Shown here: piece after piece, positions 35,957 to 45,337 of the stretch
Position numbering within the stretch: the first letter of the stretch is position 1
Layout: each line of letters opens with the position of its first letter
DNA from: JANQSS01 sp965249735
GTDB taxonomy: Bacteria > Bacteroidota > Bacteroidia > Chitinophagales > Saprospiraceae
DNA length: 64,000 bases
Reading direction: 5' to 3'
Assembly: GCA_965249735.1 (NCBI GenBank)
Contig: CBDFMS010000023.1
Coordinates: 62,001-126,000 of the forward strand
The notes under the pieces: model-generated
What the model was told of the DNA's origin: nothing
Database searches by the model: none
Seen by the model: the letters and a program-made list of their open reading frames with translations, nothing else
Made by a program: the position numbers and the translations under genes

Positions 35957-36973
35957 GTGTTACGCCTCATTTCTGTATACCTCCTAGCTTGTTTATCCTT
36001 GTCCGGATTGTCCGCACAAGGATCCGCAAGTATTAATGGGTTAAGTTTTGTTGCTCCTCCCCGATCCTTTGATAAAAATCCAATGCTAGATGTTGTCGAA
36101 GTCAATGCCAACTGGATTTCCGTCATCCCTTATGCATACACCAGATTAGGCACCCCTACCGTGGTTCACGATGTAACGGGCTATCAATGGTGGGGCGAAC
36201 GTCCTGAGGGCATTCGCGAAACAATCAAATTAGCACATGAGCACAATTTGCGGGTTATGATAAAACCCCAGGTATATGTCCCGGGAAGCTGGCCCGCTGA
36301 GATTTCATTTGAGGATGAAGCTGATTGGGAAAAATGGGAGCGCGATTATGAAGAATATCTGATGACTTATGTCGATATAGCGGTTGACATGGATATTGAA
36401 GCCATATGCATTGGTACAGAATTGCGGGAATCGATCCGCAAGCGCAAACATTTTTGGATTGATCTTATAGCTAAAATAAAACAGCGTTATACCGGACAAA
36501 TGACATATGCTGCCAATTGGGATGACTATTTCGAAATAGATTTTTGGGATCAATTTGATTATATCGGAGTTGACAGCTATTTTCCTTTATCAGATGAGAC
36601 AACACCCAATATTCACAATTTGAGTCTGCATTGGCATGTAATTATGTCAAAGCTTGATAGCTTCTCCCAAAAATATAATCGAAAAATATTGTTTACCGAA
36701 TATGGCTATCTCAGCGTCGATGGTAGCGCGGGTAAACATTGGGAATTGGAAAAAAATATAGAAACCAGAAATATAAACGAACAAGCACAGAGCAATGCAT
36801 TAGAAGCCCTTCTTAATACGTGCTCTGAATATTCTTGTTGGGCTGGTGGATTTCTGTGGAAATGGTTTCCGAATGGCCAGGGGCACGAAGGCTACCTGGA
36901 AAGAGATTATACTCCGCAAGACAAGCTTGCGGAGTACCAAATCAAATCGATATATGGACGTCTTTCTGACTGA
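35957..36973 (+). CDS. Glycoside hydrolase, GH113-like TIM barrel
   Basis: 338 residues starting at GTG (35957), with a signal peptide ending GLSAQ. The sequence follows the GH113/beta-mannanase-like clan A barrel: WISVIPYAYTR, HNLRVMIKPQVYVPG, acid/base Glu155 in ICIGTELRES, FDYIGVDSYFPL, and nucleophile Glu248 in ILFTEYGYLS. GH113 enzymes include mannan-degrading and other beta-glycosidases; the true substrate is not readable here. It is probably translated with the DUF4920 lipoprotein gene just upstream. Secretion to the periplasm or outside is inferred from the signal. Confidence 0.85.
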   Translation: MLRLISVYLLACLSLSGLSAQGSASINGLSFVAPPRSFDKNPMLDVVEVNANWISVIPYAYTRLGTPTVVHDVTGYQWWGERPEGIRETIKLAHEHNLRVMIKPQVYVPGSWPAEISFEDEADWEKWERDYEEYLMTYVDIAVDMDIEAICIGTELRESIRKRKHFWIDLIAKIKQRYTGQMTYAANWDDYFEIDFWDQFDYIGVDSYFPLSDETTPNIHNLSLHWHVIMSKLDSFSQKYNRKILFTEYGYLSVDGSAGKHWELEKNIETRNINEQAQSNALEALLNTCSEYSCWAGGFLWKWFPNGQGHEGYLERDYTPQDKLAEYQIKSIYGRLSD

Positions 36974-37164
36974 TTAATTTAAAAAAAAGACAAGAGACAG
37001 AGTTGAAATTGATTGCCTATGAGAGGAAATGGATTGTCTCTTGCCTGTCTAAATAATGTCCTTGCATAGATAAGTGTCCTGAGAATTGAAAACATACCCA
37101 TGGTATTGAGAAAAAATTTTAATTTAACATTTTACTGACATCTCACTCATTTAATCAAGACACT

Positions 37165-38022
37165 ATGAAGATCACAATTCGCTTTATTTCTTTGCTTTCG
37201 TTTGCCTTTCTTCTCAACCTGACAGCGCAGGCACAAGGAAGTATTTGCGGTGCCACTGTTCCGATACCTTTTTGTCCTGATGACACACTATTATGCACAT
37301 TTGAAATGTCAGATCCGATCGATTTGTCAACATCCTCTTCCTTACCCGATTTAGAGTTTGCTATTGTAGACCTTAATCAACTAGCAACCAACAATTCCGG
37401 TCCGGCCATCATCGCCATTGATTTGAATGGGCAATTTATACCTGTTGATATAGGTGTCGACTCGAATACGATGCTGGAAGTCTTTCCCATCGCTTATGAT
37501 TTGGCTGCTATTCAGGAAACCTTGGATGATGTCTTGACAGGAACAATTCCTCCATTTAACATACCCTGTTGTACCCTCGCGCCTGATGCTTGTACAGAAC
37601 TCAACGACGCCGGAATTTACAGTGGAAGCGACTTTACCAGCCTCTCACAAGCCTTTTCTCTATTGACGGCCGACACGAATGCGTTATTTTCTATTAATGA
37701 TTTTGTCGATGGCCTGGATTCAATCAATTTGGCATTGAGTAATCCTCTTATTCCTGCTGCATGCGGAGGAGGTGATGTTATTTGTTATGCCTACGGAACA
37801 ACTTGTCCATTCACCGTCATACTGCTCGATGCTCTAGCTAATCTTGCACCACCCCTACACATGACTGATGCGCTGGTACTTGCAGACAGCATTCATTCTT
37901 CTGCTACAGTTCTTGGAGGCTTATCAGTCGATTATCTTTTTGTGCACGAGGCGATTTTAATACCTGGGTTTGAAGTCTTATTCAATGGAAGTTTTACCGC
38001 CGAGCCGGGTGGCTGTGACTAA
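37165..38022 (+). CDS. Exported cysteine-containing protein of unknown function
   Basis: 285 residues with a strong signal peptide (ending TAQAQG). The mature part contains about eleven cysteines, several in the first 40 residues (ICGATVPIPFCPDD, LLCTFEM) and in the centre (PCCTLAPDACTEL, CGGGDVICYAYGTTCPF), suggesting disulphides. It is otherwise rich in Leu, Asp and Ala, with no catalytic motif or sorting domain that I recognise. It stands alone, 191 bases after the glycosidase gene. No function is proposed. Confidence 0.7.
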   Translation: MKITIRFISLLSFAFLLNLTAQAQGSICGATVPIPFCPDDTLLCTFEMSDPIDLSTSSSLPDLEFAIVDLNQLATNNSGPAIIAIDLNGQFIPVDIGVDSNTMLEVFPIAYDLAAIQETLDDVLTGTIPPFNIPCCTLAPDACTELNDAGIYSGSDFTSLSQAFSLLTADTNALFSINDFVDGLDSINLALSNPLIPAACGGGDVICYAYGTTCPFTVILLDALANLAPPLHMTDALVLADSIHSSATVLGGLSVDYLFVHEAILIPGFEVLFNGSFTAEPGGCD

Positions 38023-38165
38023 CTTAACATATACGTTCTACCCTGCCATCGGTAAAATTAATGTCTGATATAACATGCGGCGCCATTTAGATTGGAGATC
38101 CAGCTTTGTGGTTATTTCCGCTCATGACAAAGTGAATATCAGGTGAAAACCCATTCATCACTTAC

Positions 38166-40427
38166 CTACTGTAGGGATGTCCACATTTGTTGATAATTAG
38201 GATTGTCAGGGAACAATGCCGCAAGTTTAGAGGCAAATAACTTTGCCTTGCCCAACTCTTTTTGTTGGATGCATAATATTGTTAGAGCATACAAGTTTGC
38301 CTCTGAATTGGGTTCAATCTTCAAAGCCTTTAAATAGCTCGATGCCGCATCACCCGGTTTCTGTAGATTTTGTTGAATCAAACCCAGGTTGTAATAGTAT
38401 CTCACATTACCTGATAGCCTTGCGGCGGTCTTCATACATGTTTCTGCTTCATTCAGCTTGTTCATTTCCGCCAATAAGAGGCCCAATGAATAATTCGTTT
38501 CTATATTTTCTGAATCAAAATCAAGAATTTTTCGAAATACCTGTTCAGCAAGATCAAATCTATTCTGCTGATAGTACATATTTGCTAAATTGAAGTGCGC
38601 CGGGGTAAGATAAGGGTCAATTTCTATGGCCTCCAGGTAAGATTTCTCTGCTTTTTCCAAATCTCCTTTTTTATGTTCAAATTGACCTCTAATTAACCGT
38701 CCAACAGGAAAATCAGCCTGCATAGCCAAAACATTCTCATGTTCAATCTCTGCTTTGTCAAAAGCCTCCATTTGTTCCTTGTCCAGTCTATCTTTGGATA
38801 TACCAGCCAATGCAAATACGGTTTGCGTCCTGATTGACCGTACGGGATCGGAGAGTTTTGCCACCAGATATCTCATCTTAATTTCCGAAGAAAAAAAGTC
38901 GATCGCACGCACTGCGGAATGACGAATTAGGCTATTTGCATTATTTAATGCCTCCGTAATAATACCTAATGAAGATTGGTCTCTCATTTCTCCCAAATAC
39001 CAGATGGCTGTCGCCCTCACTAGGTTCGTTTGACTCGTATCAGGTATCATTTCCTTCAGTTCATGTATTGTGCTTCGATCACCGCTATACGCACTTGTAA
39101 ATACATCTGAATAATGCTTTTTCCTTTCTGGTCCATACCAATCGACAATCGCCTGGGCGGCCCAGTCATTTGACTCTTCGGTATGACATTGGATACATGC
39201 ATTGGGAGTTCCATACAAGACACTCTGATCCGGTCTTGGAATCCGAAAACTGTGGTCTCTTCTGTAATCATTCCCCATGTATACTTTACCGGTCATATGG
39301 CAATCAATACATAATGATCCTTCTGTCTCCAGCTTATGGAAATGGTGTTTCGGTGTATCATACTGGGTCGATACATGACATTGCAGGCAAAGTGTATTTC
39401 CGGTGAGTTTAAGCTTTGTCGTATGTGGATCGTGGCAATCCGTGCATTTAACTCCTCGATGATACATCTTACTTTGTAAAAAGGAGCTGTAGACATAATC
39501 TTCTTCTAGTATTTGTCCATCAGCATAGTACATAGGTGGGTTGATCAAATTGGGAACATAATGGTCCATCAACTCTCCGCTATGGTCATACACGGATGTG
39601 ATCTGACTTCTGAGTGCATGGCATCTGGCACACTGATCCACTTGATCTTCACTTTTCAAATTTTTGGTTTGAAACATATAGGATCCTTCCTTCTTTCGCC
39701 CACGGGAATAATCCTTAGAGGCGATGTAGTCGATGTGTGCCTTTCCGGGACCATGGCAAGCTTCGCAATTCACATCGATCAATGCCCACTGTGTACTGAA
39801 GGCATGTGTGTTTTCATCGTAATTTTTCTCCAGATAAGTCGAGTGACAATCCGCGCACATCGTATTCCAGGTCATACTACCTCCTGACCAATGCATCCAA
39901 TCCTCTGAAGAAAATCGTTCATCCGGATTCAATTGGAACCATTTATTTTGTTCAGAATCCCAGGCAGTCAACAGGCATTGCAACCGACCACCCAGAATTC
40001 GCACTAAATATTGTTGAAGAGGCGTCACGCCAAACGTGTATTCAACTTCAAAATCAGATAAGGAACCGGAGGAATCCTCTGTGTTGACATAAAATTTTTC
40101 GTCCTTTTTATAAAATCGAGTTGTCAAGCCCATATGCTCAAAAGAAGCATCATTAAAATCTCCTAATACGGTTTCAGGAGTGGCCGCTTGCATGGCCTCA
40201 TCATGATGTGAGTTCGTCCATTTTTCGTACTCGATGGCGTGGCAGGATTTGCATGATTGATCGCCCAGATAATCATCCCGTTGAACGACATATGGCGTTG
40301 TTGAGGAAGGACGACATGAAATAAAAATATCGACAAAGTAAAAGACCACGCACACGATGACCAGGAGGTAGATAAAGCTATACTTATCTTTCAGCCTTAT
40401 CACATTTAGTGTTTTGTCCTCACTCAT
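38166..40427 (-). CDS. Octahaem cytochrome c with HEAT-like and TPR domains
   Basis: 753 residues. A single N-terminal membrane anchor or signal lies at about 18-38. Eight CxxCH haem sites are at residues 59-63, 191-195, 221-225, 266-270, 328-332, 347-351, 373-377 and 411-415. A HEAT-like stretch (TAIWYLGEMRDQSSLGIITEALNNANSLIRHSAVRAI and similar, read as helices) follows. About five TPR units then run from 560 to the end (AHFNLANMYYQQNRFDLAEQVF; ETNYSLGLLLAEMNKLNEAE). Multihaem cytochromes of this layout occur in Bacteroidota and Planctomycetes and probably move electrons in the periplasm; the partner is unknown. A TATATTTG box lies 5 bases before the ATG. Confidence 0.9.
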   Translation of the reverse strand: MSEDKTLNVIRLKDKYSFIYLLVIVCVVFYFVDIFISCRPSSTTPYVVQRDDYLGDQSCKSCHAIEYEKWTNSHHDEAMQAATPETVLGDFNDASFEHMGLTTRFYKKDEKFYVNTEDSSGSLSDFEVEYTFGVTPLQQYLVRILGGRLQCLLTAWDSEQNKWFQLNPDERFSSEDWMHWSGGSMTWNTMCADCHSTYLEKNYDENTHAFSTQWALIDVNCEACHGPGKAHIDYIASKDYSRGRKKEGSYMFQTKNLKSEDQVDQCARCHALRSQITSVYDHSGELMDHYVPNLINPPMYYADGQILEEDYVYSSFLQSKMYHRGVKCTDCHDPHTTKLKLTGNTLCLQCHVSTQYDTPKHHFHKLETEGSLCIDCHMTGKVYMGNDYRRDHSFRIPRPDQSVLYGTPNACIQCHTEESNDWAAQAIVDWYGPERKKHYSDVFTSAYSGDRSTIHELKEMIPDTSQTNLVRATAIWYLGEMRDQSSLGIITEALNNANSLIRHSAVRAIDFFSSEIKMRYLVAKLSDPVRSIRTQTVFALAGISKDRLDKEQMEAFDKAEIEHENVLAMQADFPVGRLIRGQFEHKKGDLEKAEKSYLEAIEIDPYLTPAHFNLANMYYQQNRFDLAEQVFRKILDFDSENIETNYSLGLLLAEMNKLNEAETCMKTAARLSGNVRYYYNLGLIQQNLQKPGDAASSYLKALKIEPNSEANLYALTILCIQQKELGKAKLFASKLAALFPDNPNYQQMWTSLQ

Positions 40428-40629
40428 TTCACCAAATATAAATCAAGTTATCGATCAGCATAGATTAGCTCAGAACTCCAACATGTGCCTATTGAACCGA
40501 GTGAGGAAAAAAAAGAAAGGAGTCTTTGAATAGACGAATCCCGCTTTATCAAACATATAGCCATTTTGCCCATGGGTTTTCAATATTTACCTATTGTTTT
40601 CGGCCATATTCATTTTAGTGGATATCGTT

Positions 40630-41094
40630 TTATCCCATATAAACAGCATGCTTGACAAAGGGGTGTACCGCTGTGCCTTTAACTCTTGCAGTTGCTTCAA
40701 AGCGAAATTCGGATTTTGCATTTTTGACTTTCTTGGCGACTTCAACCAGTCCTCTTGTGATGAAATTCCAATCGGAATACCTATCCATATCCGATTGAAC
40801 TACTTTGAACGGTAAAGAAAATTCCAATTGAATAAATTGTTCTGAAGGAACATTAAATGGTTTATCATAGTCCATTTCTCCAAGAATATATTCGTCAATC
40901 AATTTATTTTTTCGTCGACCTCTGGTATATTTCTCTATCAGTTTAATATTGACAGATTCGACTACTTGATCTCGTTTACTGTAAAATAGCAAGCTCCCAT
41001 CTATTTTCTCATTCTTAGGATCAATTTCATCATCAACCTGGATTTCAATTTTAACCCCTTCAATGCCTAACCAATTTTTTATTGTACCGAACAT
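40630..41094 (-). CDS. Spo0M-like arrestin-fold protein
   Basis: 154 residues, no signal peptide. The pattern of paired beta strands (VKIEIQVDDEIDPKNEKIDGSLLFYSKRDQVVESVNIKLIEKYTRG read as strands; then IQLEFSLPFKV and FRFEATARVKGTAVHPF) matches the Spo0M family, which has an arrestin-like fold. In Bacillus a member affects sporulation; elsewhere the role is not known and is probably structural or trafficking related. A single gene with 100 bases or more on each side. Confidence 0.75.
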   Translation of the reverse strand: MFGTIKNWLGIEGVKIEIQVDDEIDPKNEKIDGSLLFYSKRDQVVESVNIKLIEKYTRGRRKNKLIDEYILGEMDYDKPFNVPSEQFIQLEFSLPFKVVQSDMDRYSDWNFITRGLVEVAKKVKNAKSEFRFEATARVKGTAVHPFVKHAVYMG

Positions 41095-41194
41095 ATTTGA
41101 ATTATTATTCTAACTACTTCACAATAATACAATTTAAGGTAGCGGCAAGTTTCAACCTTTCTACCGGGGAATAAAATATTCTGACCAGATAGGA

Positions 41195-41671
41195 CTAACG
41201 TGCGACAAGTAAGCTTTTCAAAGATCGTACACCACGATCACGAAAAACTTCAACACTAGATGCAGTTGCATCAATATACTGCTGGGTTTCACTCAGTTCT
41301 CCATTTTGCACAAGCGACTCGATGTCATTCCAATGAACGAGTCCGATTTTTTCGTTTTCAAATACAGGGATCAACATGCGATTAAAAAAATCGACCCCAA
41401 TTTTTCGACCAAAAGCCAACATGAAATGATGCAATTTGTCTTTACTGCATCCTGTCACATCACATTTGCTCGCATCGGCCGCAACCAACATGACAATATC
41501 ATCGATGACTGAATACGAAGCCGCGACGGGGTTGCCATGTGCTTCCCAGGAAGATGCAAATTGATTCAATTCGGTTTTAAATTGATTCAATTCACCTTCG
41601 GACAATTTTCGGTCCGCCGTAAAAATCCAAACCGGACCGGACTCGATATGATCAAATAAATTATTTTTCAT
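41195..41671 (-). CDS. Conserved protein of unknown function encoded with the Fe-S oxidoreductase
   Basis: 158 residues, cytoplasmic. Homologues are often labelled as ABC transporter ATPases, but no Walker A or signature motif is present, so that name is not used. It shows a conserved-looking VWIFTADRKLSEGE start and an IVMLVAADASKCDVTGCSKDKLHHFM segment with two cysteines. The start overlaps the end of the CCG-domain gene by 11 bases, so the two are translationally coupled. Its job is probably tied to that membrane Fe-S complex. Confidence 0.78.
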   Translation of the reverse strand: MKNNLFDHIESGPVWIFTADRKLSEGELNQFKTELNQFASSWEAHGNPVAASYSVIDDIVMLVAADASKCDVTGCSKDKLHHFMLAFGRKIGVDFFNRMLIPVFENEKIGLVHWNDIESLVQNGELSETQQYIDATASSVEVFRDRGVRSLKSLLVAR

Positions 41672-42455
41672 TTACTCCATTATTTATTATTAACTCGGCG
41701 AGGTCCATCACCATCACCTCATCTTGTTTCTCCATTGACTTGACTCCGTCGGTCATCATTGTGAGACAGAACGGGCAATTCACAGCAACTATTTCGGCAC
41801 CTGTGGACAGCGCTTCAGCAACCCGTTCCTCGTTGATCCGCCTATTACCGGCTTCGTCTTCTTTAAACATCTGTGCCCCACCCGCACCACAGCAAAGACC
41901 GGAGGTCTTATTTCTGTCCATCTCAATGATATTCATATCCAAATTTTTCAGGATCGACCGTGGAACCTCATATATCCCATTGACACGACCTAGATAACAT
42001 GAATCGTGATAGGTAAGTTTATGACCAGAGAACTGGCCTCCTTCTAAAGCTATCTTTTTGTCGTCTAACAATTTGTTTATCAGTTGTGTATGGTGCATTA
42101 CTTCATATGATCCTCCAAGTTCGGGGTATTCATTTTTAAGCGTATTGAAACAGTGTGGACAGGTAGCAATCACCTTCGTGACCTCATACCCATTGAGCGT
42201 TTCAATATTCATCTGAGCCAACATCTGAAATAGAAATTCATTACCGGCCCTACGAGCAGGATCGCCACAACAGCCTTCTTCATTTCCAAGAATGGCATAG
42301 CTAACTCCTGCTTTTTCAAGAATTTGAACCATGGCCACAGCCACTTTTTGAGCACGTGCATCATAACTCCCGGCACAACCAACCCAATAGAGGTATTCAG
42401 GCTTTTCACCCTTTGCCACCAATTCTGCAAATTCTGGTATCGTCAAATTATCCAT
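41661..42455 (-). CDS. CCG-domain (HdrB/GlpC-like) Fe-S oxidoreductase subunit
   Basis: 264 residues with two cysteine-rich CCG domains. The first half has WVGCAGSYDARAQ, EEGCCGDPAR and CPHCFNTLKNEYP. The second half has YHDSCYLGRVNG, LCCGAGGAQMF and NCPFCLTMM. This matches the B/D subunits of heterodisulphide reductases and relatives (GlpC, LldE-like, DsrK C-terminus). It likely joins the 4Fe-4S membrane protein encoded 8 bases upstream to form a quinone-linked oxidoreductase. The electron donor or acceptor is not known. Confidence 0.9.
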   Translation of the reverse strand: MDNLTIPEFAELVAKGEKPEYLYWVGCAGSYDARAQKVAVAMVQILEKAGVSYAILGNEEGCCGDPARRAGNEFLFQMLAQMNIETLNGYEVTKVIATCPHCFNTLKNEYPELGGSYEVMHHTQLINKLLDDKKIALEGGQFSGHKLTYHDSCYLGRVNGIYEVPRSILKNLDMNIIEMDRNKTSGLCCGAGGAQMFKEDEAGNRRINEERVAEALSTGAEIVAVNCPFCLTMMTDGVKSMEKQDEVMVMDLAELIINNGVNEK

Positions 42456-42463
42456 GTTTCTAT

Positions 42464-43831
42464 CTATGTTTTTGATCTTGCTTGTTCAGCCCATTTGTTT
42501 CTGGCATCAGGAATTTGCCAGGGGCTTTGAGAACTCTCTAAACTATTGAACATTGGTAACCAGTCAGGTGGTCCTGCAGATTCTGTCAGGATCTCATATC
42601 GCCGTAGTGCAAGAATCGGCTCGAGTGGATTTATTAAAACGGGACAGGCCTCCACACAAGCATTGCACGCCGTGCAAGCGTGAATTTCTTCTCTTGTTAT
42701 ATAATCAAAAAGCGATTTTCCGTCATCGTAATTTTCGGGTGACAGTGTCGCCGACCCATTCTTTAACTCGGTCTTGATAAAATCCTTATTTCCAAGAGTC
42801 AAATTTTTTCGTACTTCTTCAAGGCGATCACGAATGTCCATCATGATCTTTCTTGGTGATAATTTCTTCCCGGTAATGTTGGCAGGACATTCACTCGTAC
42901 ATCGCCCACATTCGGTACACGTGTAAGCACCCAATAATGTAGCCTGATTCAACACAAAGACATCATTGGCTCCGAATTCCGGTAACTCTGCACTCACTGG
43001 TTCGGTCTCTTCTTCCAGGCCCATCATCACGCGCACCTCTTTTGCTATCTCTGGCATATTTTCCATCAACCCACGAGATCGCAGTGAAGCAAAGTACGTA
43101 TTGAAAAAAGCCAGGAAAATGTGAAGATGTTTAGAGAATGGTAAATAGACCAAGAATCCAAGTACAACCAATAAATGCAACCACCATCCAAATCGCTCGA
43201 TTGTCATGAGTTGGATCTTTGAAAGTCCTGAAAAAAACATCTCACCTACCCAACCTCCAATTATTAAATGACCTGTATCGGGAAAGTGAGCAGCATCGAT
43301 ATTTTGAAGAATGGAATCTGCACCATTCATTGAAAAAATACCAACAATCAACAGGAGCTCGCCAATGAGTATGAGATTTCCATCAAGAAATGGCCATCCT
43401 TTCATCTCCGGCGATTGAAAGCGGGCTATCTTTTTTACATTTCTGCGCCAAAGAAAGACGATGGTTGCAACAAGGGCAAGCAGAGACAATATTTCAATAA
43501 AATTGATGGTCAGGGTATAGAGGCCACCGAGTACACCGGAAAAAAACCGATGATTTCCGGAAATACCATCGATGATAATTTCAATTAATTCAATTTGCGT
43601 CAAGAGAAAAGCGACATAAATAAACAGATGGAAAATCGCAGGCAGCCAACGTTTGAACATCTTTTTTTGTCCGAAAGCGATGAGCAAAACGTTTTTCCAA
43701 CGATCAGAAGAGGAGCCTTCTAAAGTCATTGATTTACCTAGCTTTATGTTTTTATATATAGCTCGATAACGTCCAAATGCCACGTAAAAAGCGGCTCCGA
43801 AAATGAGAATGAAAACAATTTGTTGTAGCAT
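42464..43831 (-). CDS. Membrane Fe-S protein (HdrE/DsrM plus 4Fe-4S dicluster fusion)
   Basis: 455 residues. Five or six membrane segments fill residues 1-245, resembling the haem b gamma subunit of nitrate reductase/DsrM. A soluble C-terminal domain follows with two 4Fe-4S motifs: Cys305-x2-Cys308-x2-Cys311-x3-Cys315 and Cys386-x2-Cys389-x2-Cys392-x3-Cys396. Co-transcribed with the CCG protein, it forms an HdrDE/DsrMK-like module for quinone-linked electron transfer. Such two-gene sets are common in Bacteroidota and their substrate is unresolved. It is divergent from the phosphoribosyltransferase gene. Confidence 0.88.
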   Translation of the reverse strand: MLQQIVFILIFGAAFYVAFGRYRAIYKNIKLGKSMTLEGSSSDRWKNVLLIAFGQKKMFKRWLPAIFHLFIYVAFLLTQIELIEIIIDGISGNHRFFSGVLGGLYTLTINFIEILSLLALVATIVFLWRRNVKKIARFQSPEMKGWPFLDGNLILIGELLLIVGIFSMNGADSILQNIDAAHFPDTGHLIIGGWVGEMFFSGLSKIQLMTIERFGWWLHLLVVLGFLVYLPFSKHLHIFLAFFNTYFASLRSRGLMENMPEIAKEVRVMMGLEEETEPVSAELPEFGANDVFVLNQATLLGAYTCTECGRCTSECPANITGKKLSPRKIMMDIRDRLEEVRKNLTLGNKDFIKTELKNGSATLSPENYDDGKSLFDYITREEIHACTACNACVEACPVLINPLEPILALRRYEILTESAGPPDWLPMFNSLESSQSPWQIPDARNKWAEQARSKT

Positions 43832-43855
43832 GGATGGTTTTCCGTGTTAACTTTG
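43823..43855 (+). promoter_or_regulatory. Probable promoter for the phosphoribosyltransferase gene
   Basis: TTG (43823-43825), 22-base spacer, TAACTTTG (43848-43855), 23 bases before the ATG. It overlaps the start of the divergent Fe-S gene. Confidence 0.5.
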
Positions 43856-43878
43856 CCAAGATATAGATATTCAATCAT

Positions 43879-44373
43879 ATGCTTATACTAGATCACCTTC
43901 AGATTAAAAGAAAAACGCGCCGATTGGCACTTGAAATTCTTGAAAGCAATCTCGATGCACCGGAGATATATGTTGGAGGGATAAATCGAAATGGCCAGCG
44001 CTTTGCACAGATGCTGGTTGAACAGATAAAAAATCAATCAGATTTAAAAATAGTCGATTTTCATATTTCGCTTGCTCCGGCAAATCCAATATCCCGAACA
44101 GTCAGCTATGACTTGAATCCAATGATATTGAAAGACAAGAATATACTGATTGTGGATGATGTAGGGAATACAGGAAGAACATTATTTTATGCGTGCAAAC
44201 CATTGATGGATGTCATACCTAATCGTTTAGAGATGGCCGTGTTAGTAGATCGCATGCACAAATCTTTTCCTGTTAATGTGGATTATGTGGGACTCAGGTT
44301 AGCGACGACACTTAAGAACGACATCCGCGTGAATTTGGAAAATCAGGATGAGCTGGCTGCCTTCCTAATTTAA
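43879..44373 (+). CDS. PRTase-fold protein (PyrR-like phosphoribosyltransferase)
   Basis: A 164-residue type I phosphoribosyltransferase. The PRPP-binding loop is ILIVDDVGNTGRTLFYA, followed by a VLVDRMHKSFPVNVDYVGLRLATTL hood region like PyrR. PyrR proteins regulate pyrimidine genes and can act as uracil phosphoribosyltransferases. Here the DDVGNTGRT loop and the PIS(R)TVSYDL stretch fit that group, but the regulatory role is only inferred. There is no linked pyr operon. Confidence 0.82.
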   Translation: MLILDHLQIKRKTRRLALEILESNLDAPEIYVGGINRNGQRFAQMLVEQIKNQSDLKIVDFHISLAPANPISRTVSYDLNPMILKDKNILIVDDVGNTGRTLFYACKPLMDVIPNRLEMAVLVDRMHKSFPVNVDYVGLRLATTLKNDIRVNLENQDELAAFLI

Positions 44374-44386
44374 AGCATGCCTTCGA

Positions 44387-45337
44387 TCACTTATCACCCG
44401 TGATCAACACGTCCTTTTCAAGAATTAAATTCTGACTTATTTGTTCAGCTTTTTCCTGATCCAGATTCAGCGAATGAAGCAATCGCGTCACGCGATCTTG
44501 AATTGCTTTTACATTATTGAGTGAGTTGACTATTTTTTGCTGGACGATCCAGTCAGAGATCAGGTTATCGAAGAATACATCCGTAAATCCATTGAATCGA
44601 TCCAAATCAAAGGTCATCTGGATGCCCCTAAACTCCGGATACACGTCAAGTACTTCCCGCTCGAATGTTGACATGACATTTTGAATTTGATATGCCACGT
44701 TTTTAGCGCGATCTATGTTTGTCTGTTTCTGATACTTATACATTCGACCCTGGCGGCCGCCTTGCATATCCCAACGCCCCCAATTTCGCGCGTTCTGCAG
44801 TAACTGCACCATTTTAGTAAGATGACCCAGCAGTTTGTCTCCAACAGCCACCGCCTCATCAATATCAGTTAACAGCCTTGTGACATCATCCATCTTATTT
44901 ATTATCTCACGCAACCGATGACTGTCCATCGAATTGGTGCGCAGTAAATATGCTTCTCGTTTCTTTTTAAGCTCCTTTAACCGTTTTTCCGAGGTATTAT
45001 ATTGCGCAACTTTTTTTGCCAGTACATCCCGCTCGAACTCCTTCAGCTTGATGGATGCCTTTACCTCGTCAAACTTCAATGATAATTGCAAGTACTCCTG
45101 TCGTTCTTTTTCTAATTGTTCTTCTTTACTCCCTAAAACATTGTAAAAGAAACCTTTAATACTTTTGCCTTCAAGTTTTTCATAATCTCTATACTCCTTA
45201 TCCAGCCGATTTTCAAGTGCATGCAATTCAGCATATGCTTTATCGATCTCATACTTCAATGAGTGCATATGATCATCTGCCTTCTGCAGCGAGCGAAAGT
45301 TCGATATTTCCTTCTGTATTTCTTCGAGTAAATCCAT
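44387..45337 (-). CDS. Coiled-coil protein of unknown function
   Basis: 316 residues, no signal peptide, very rich in Glu, Lys, Leu and Gln. Long heptad stretches lie at about residues 1-130 (KYEIDKAYAELHALENRLDKEY; KLEGKSIKGFFYNVLGSKEEQL), followed by a helical C-terminal half with GGRQGRMYKYQKQTNIDRAKN. The KSIKGFFYNVLGSKEE segment with a central Gly-Phe-Phe is distinctive. It might be a scaffolding or membrane-associated protein but no family is recognised. It is convergent with the phosphoribosyltransferase gene, 13 bases apart. Confidence 0.78.
   Translation of the reverse strand: MDLLEEIQKEISNFRSLQKADDHMHSLKYEIDKAYAELHALENRLDKEYRDYEKLEGKSIKGFFYNVLGSKEEQLEKERQEYLQLSLKFDEVKASIKLKEFERDVLAKKVAQYNTSEKRLKELKKKREAYLLRTNSMDSHRLREIINKMDDVTRLLTDIDEAVAVGDKLLGHLTKMVQLLQNARNWGRWDMQGGRQGRMYKYQKQTNIDRAKNVAYQIQNVMSTFEREVLDVYPEFRGIQMTFDLDRFNGFTDVFFDNLISDWIVQQKIVNSLNNVKAIQDRVTRLLHSLNLDQEKAEQISQNLILEKDVLITGDK

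Noticed and set aside
36991..37043. Inverted repeat CAAGAGACA/TGTCTCTTG after the GH113-like gene, considered as a terminator
   Set aside because: The loop is 35 bases and there is no T-run on the plus strand; the A-run is on the wrong side.
40433..40440. TATATTTG 5 bases before the octahaem cytochrome ATG (and a similar box at 715-722 before the FG-GAP gene) as a leaderless promoter
   Set aside because: No -33 element is at the right distance, and such 8-mers occur by chance in AT-rich DNA.
41195..41671. ABC transporter ATPase label
   Set aside because: There is no Walker A, Walker B or signature motif; the label seems to be propagated in databases.
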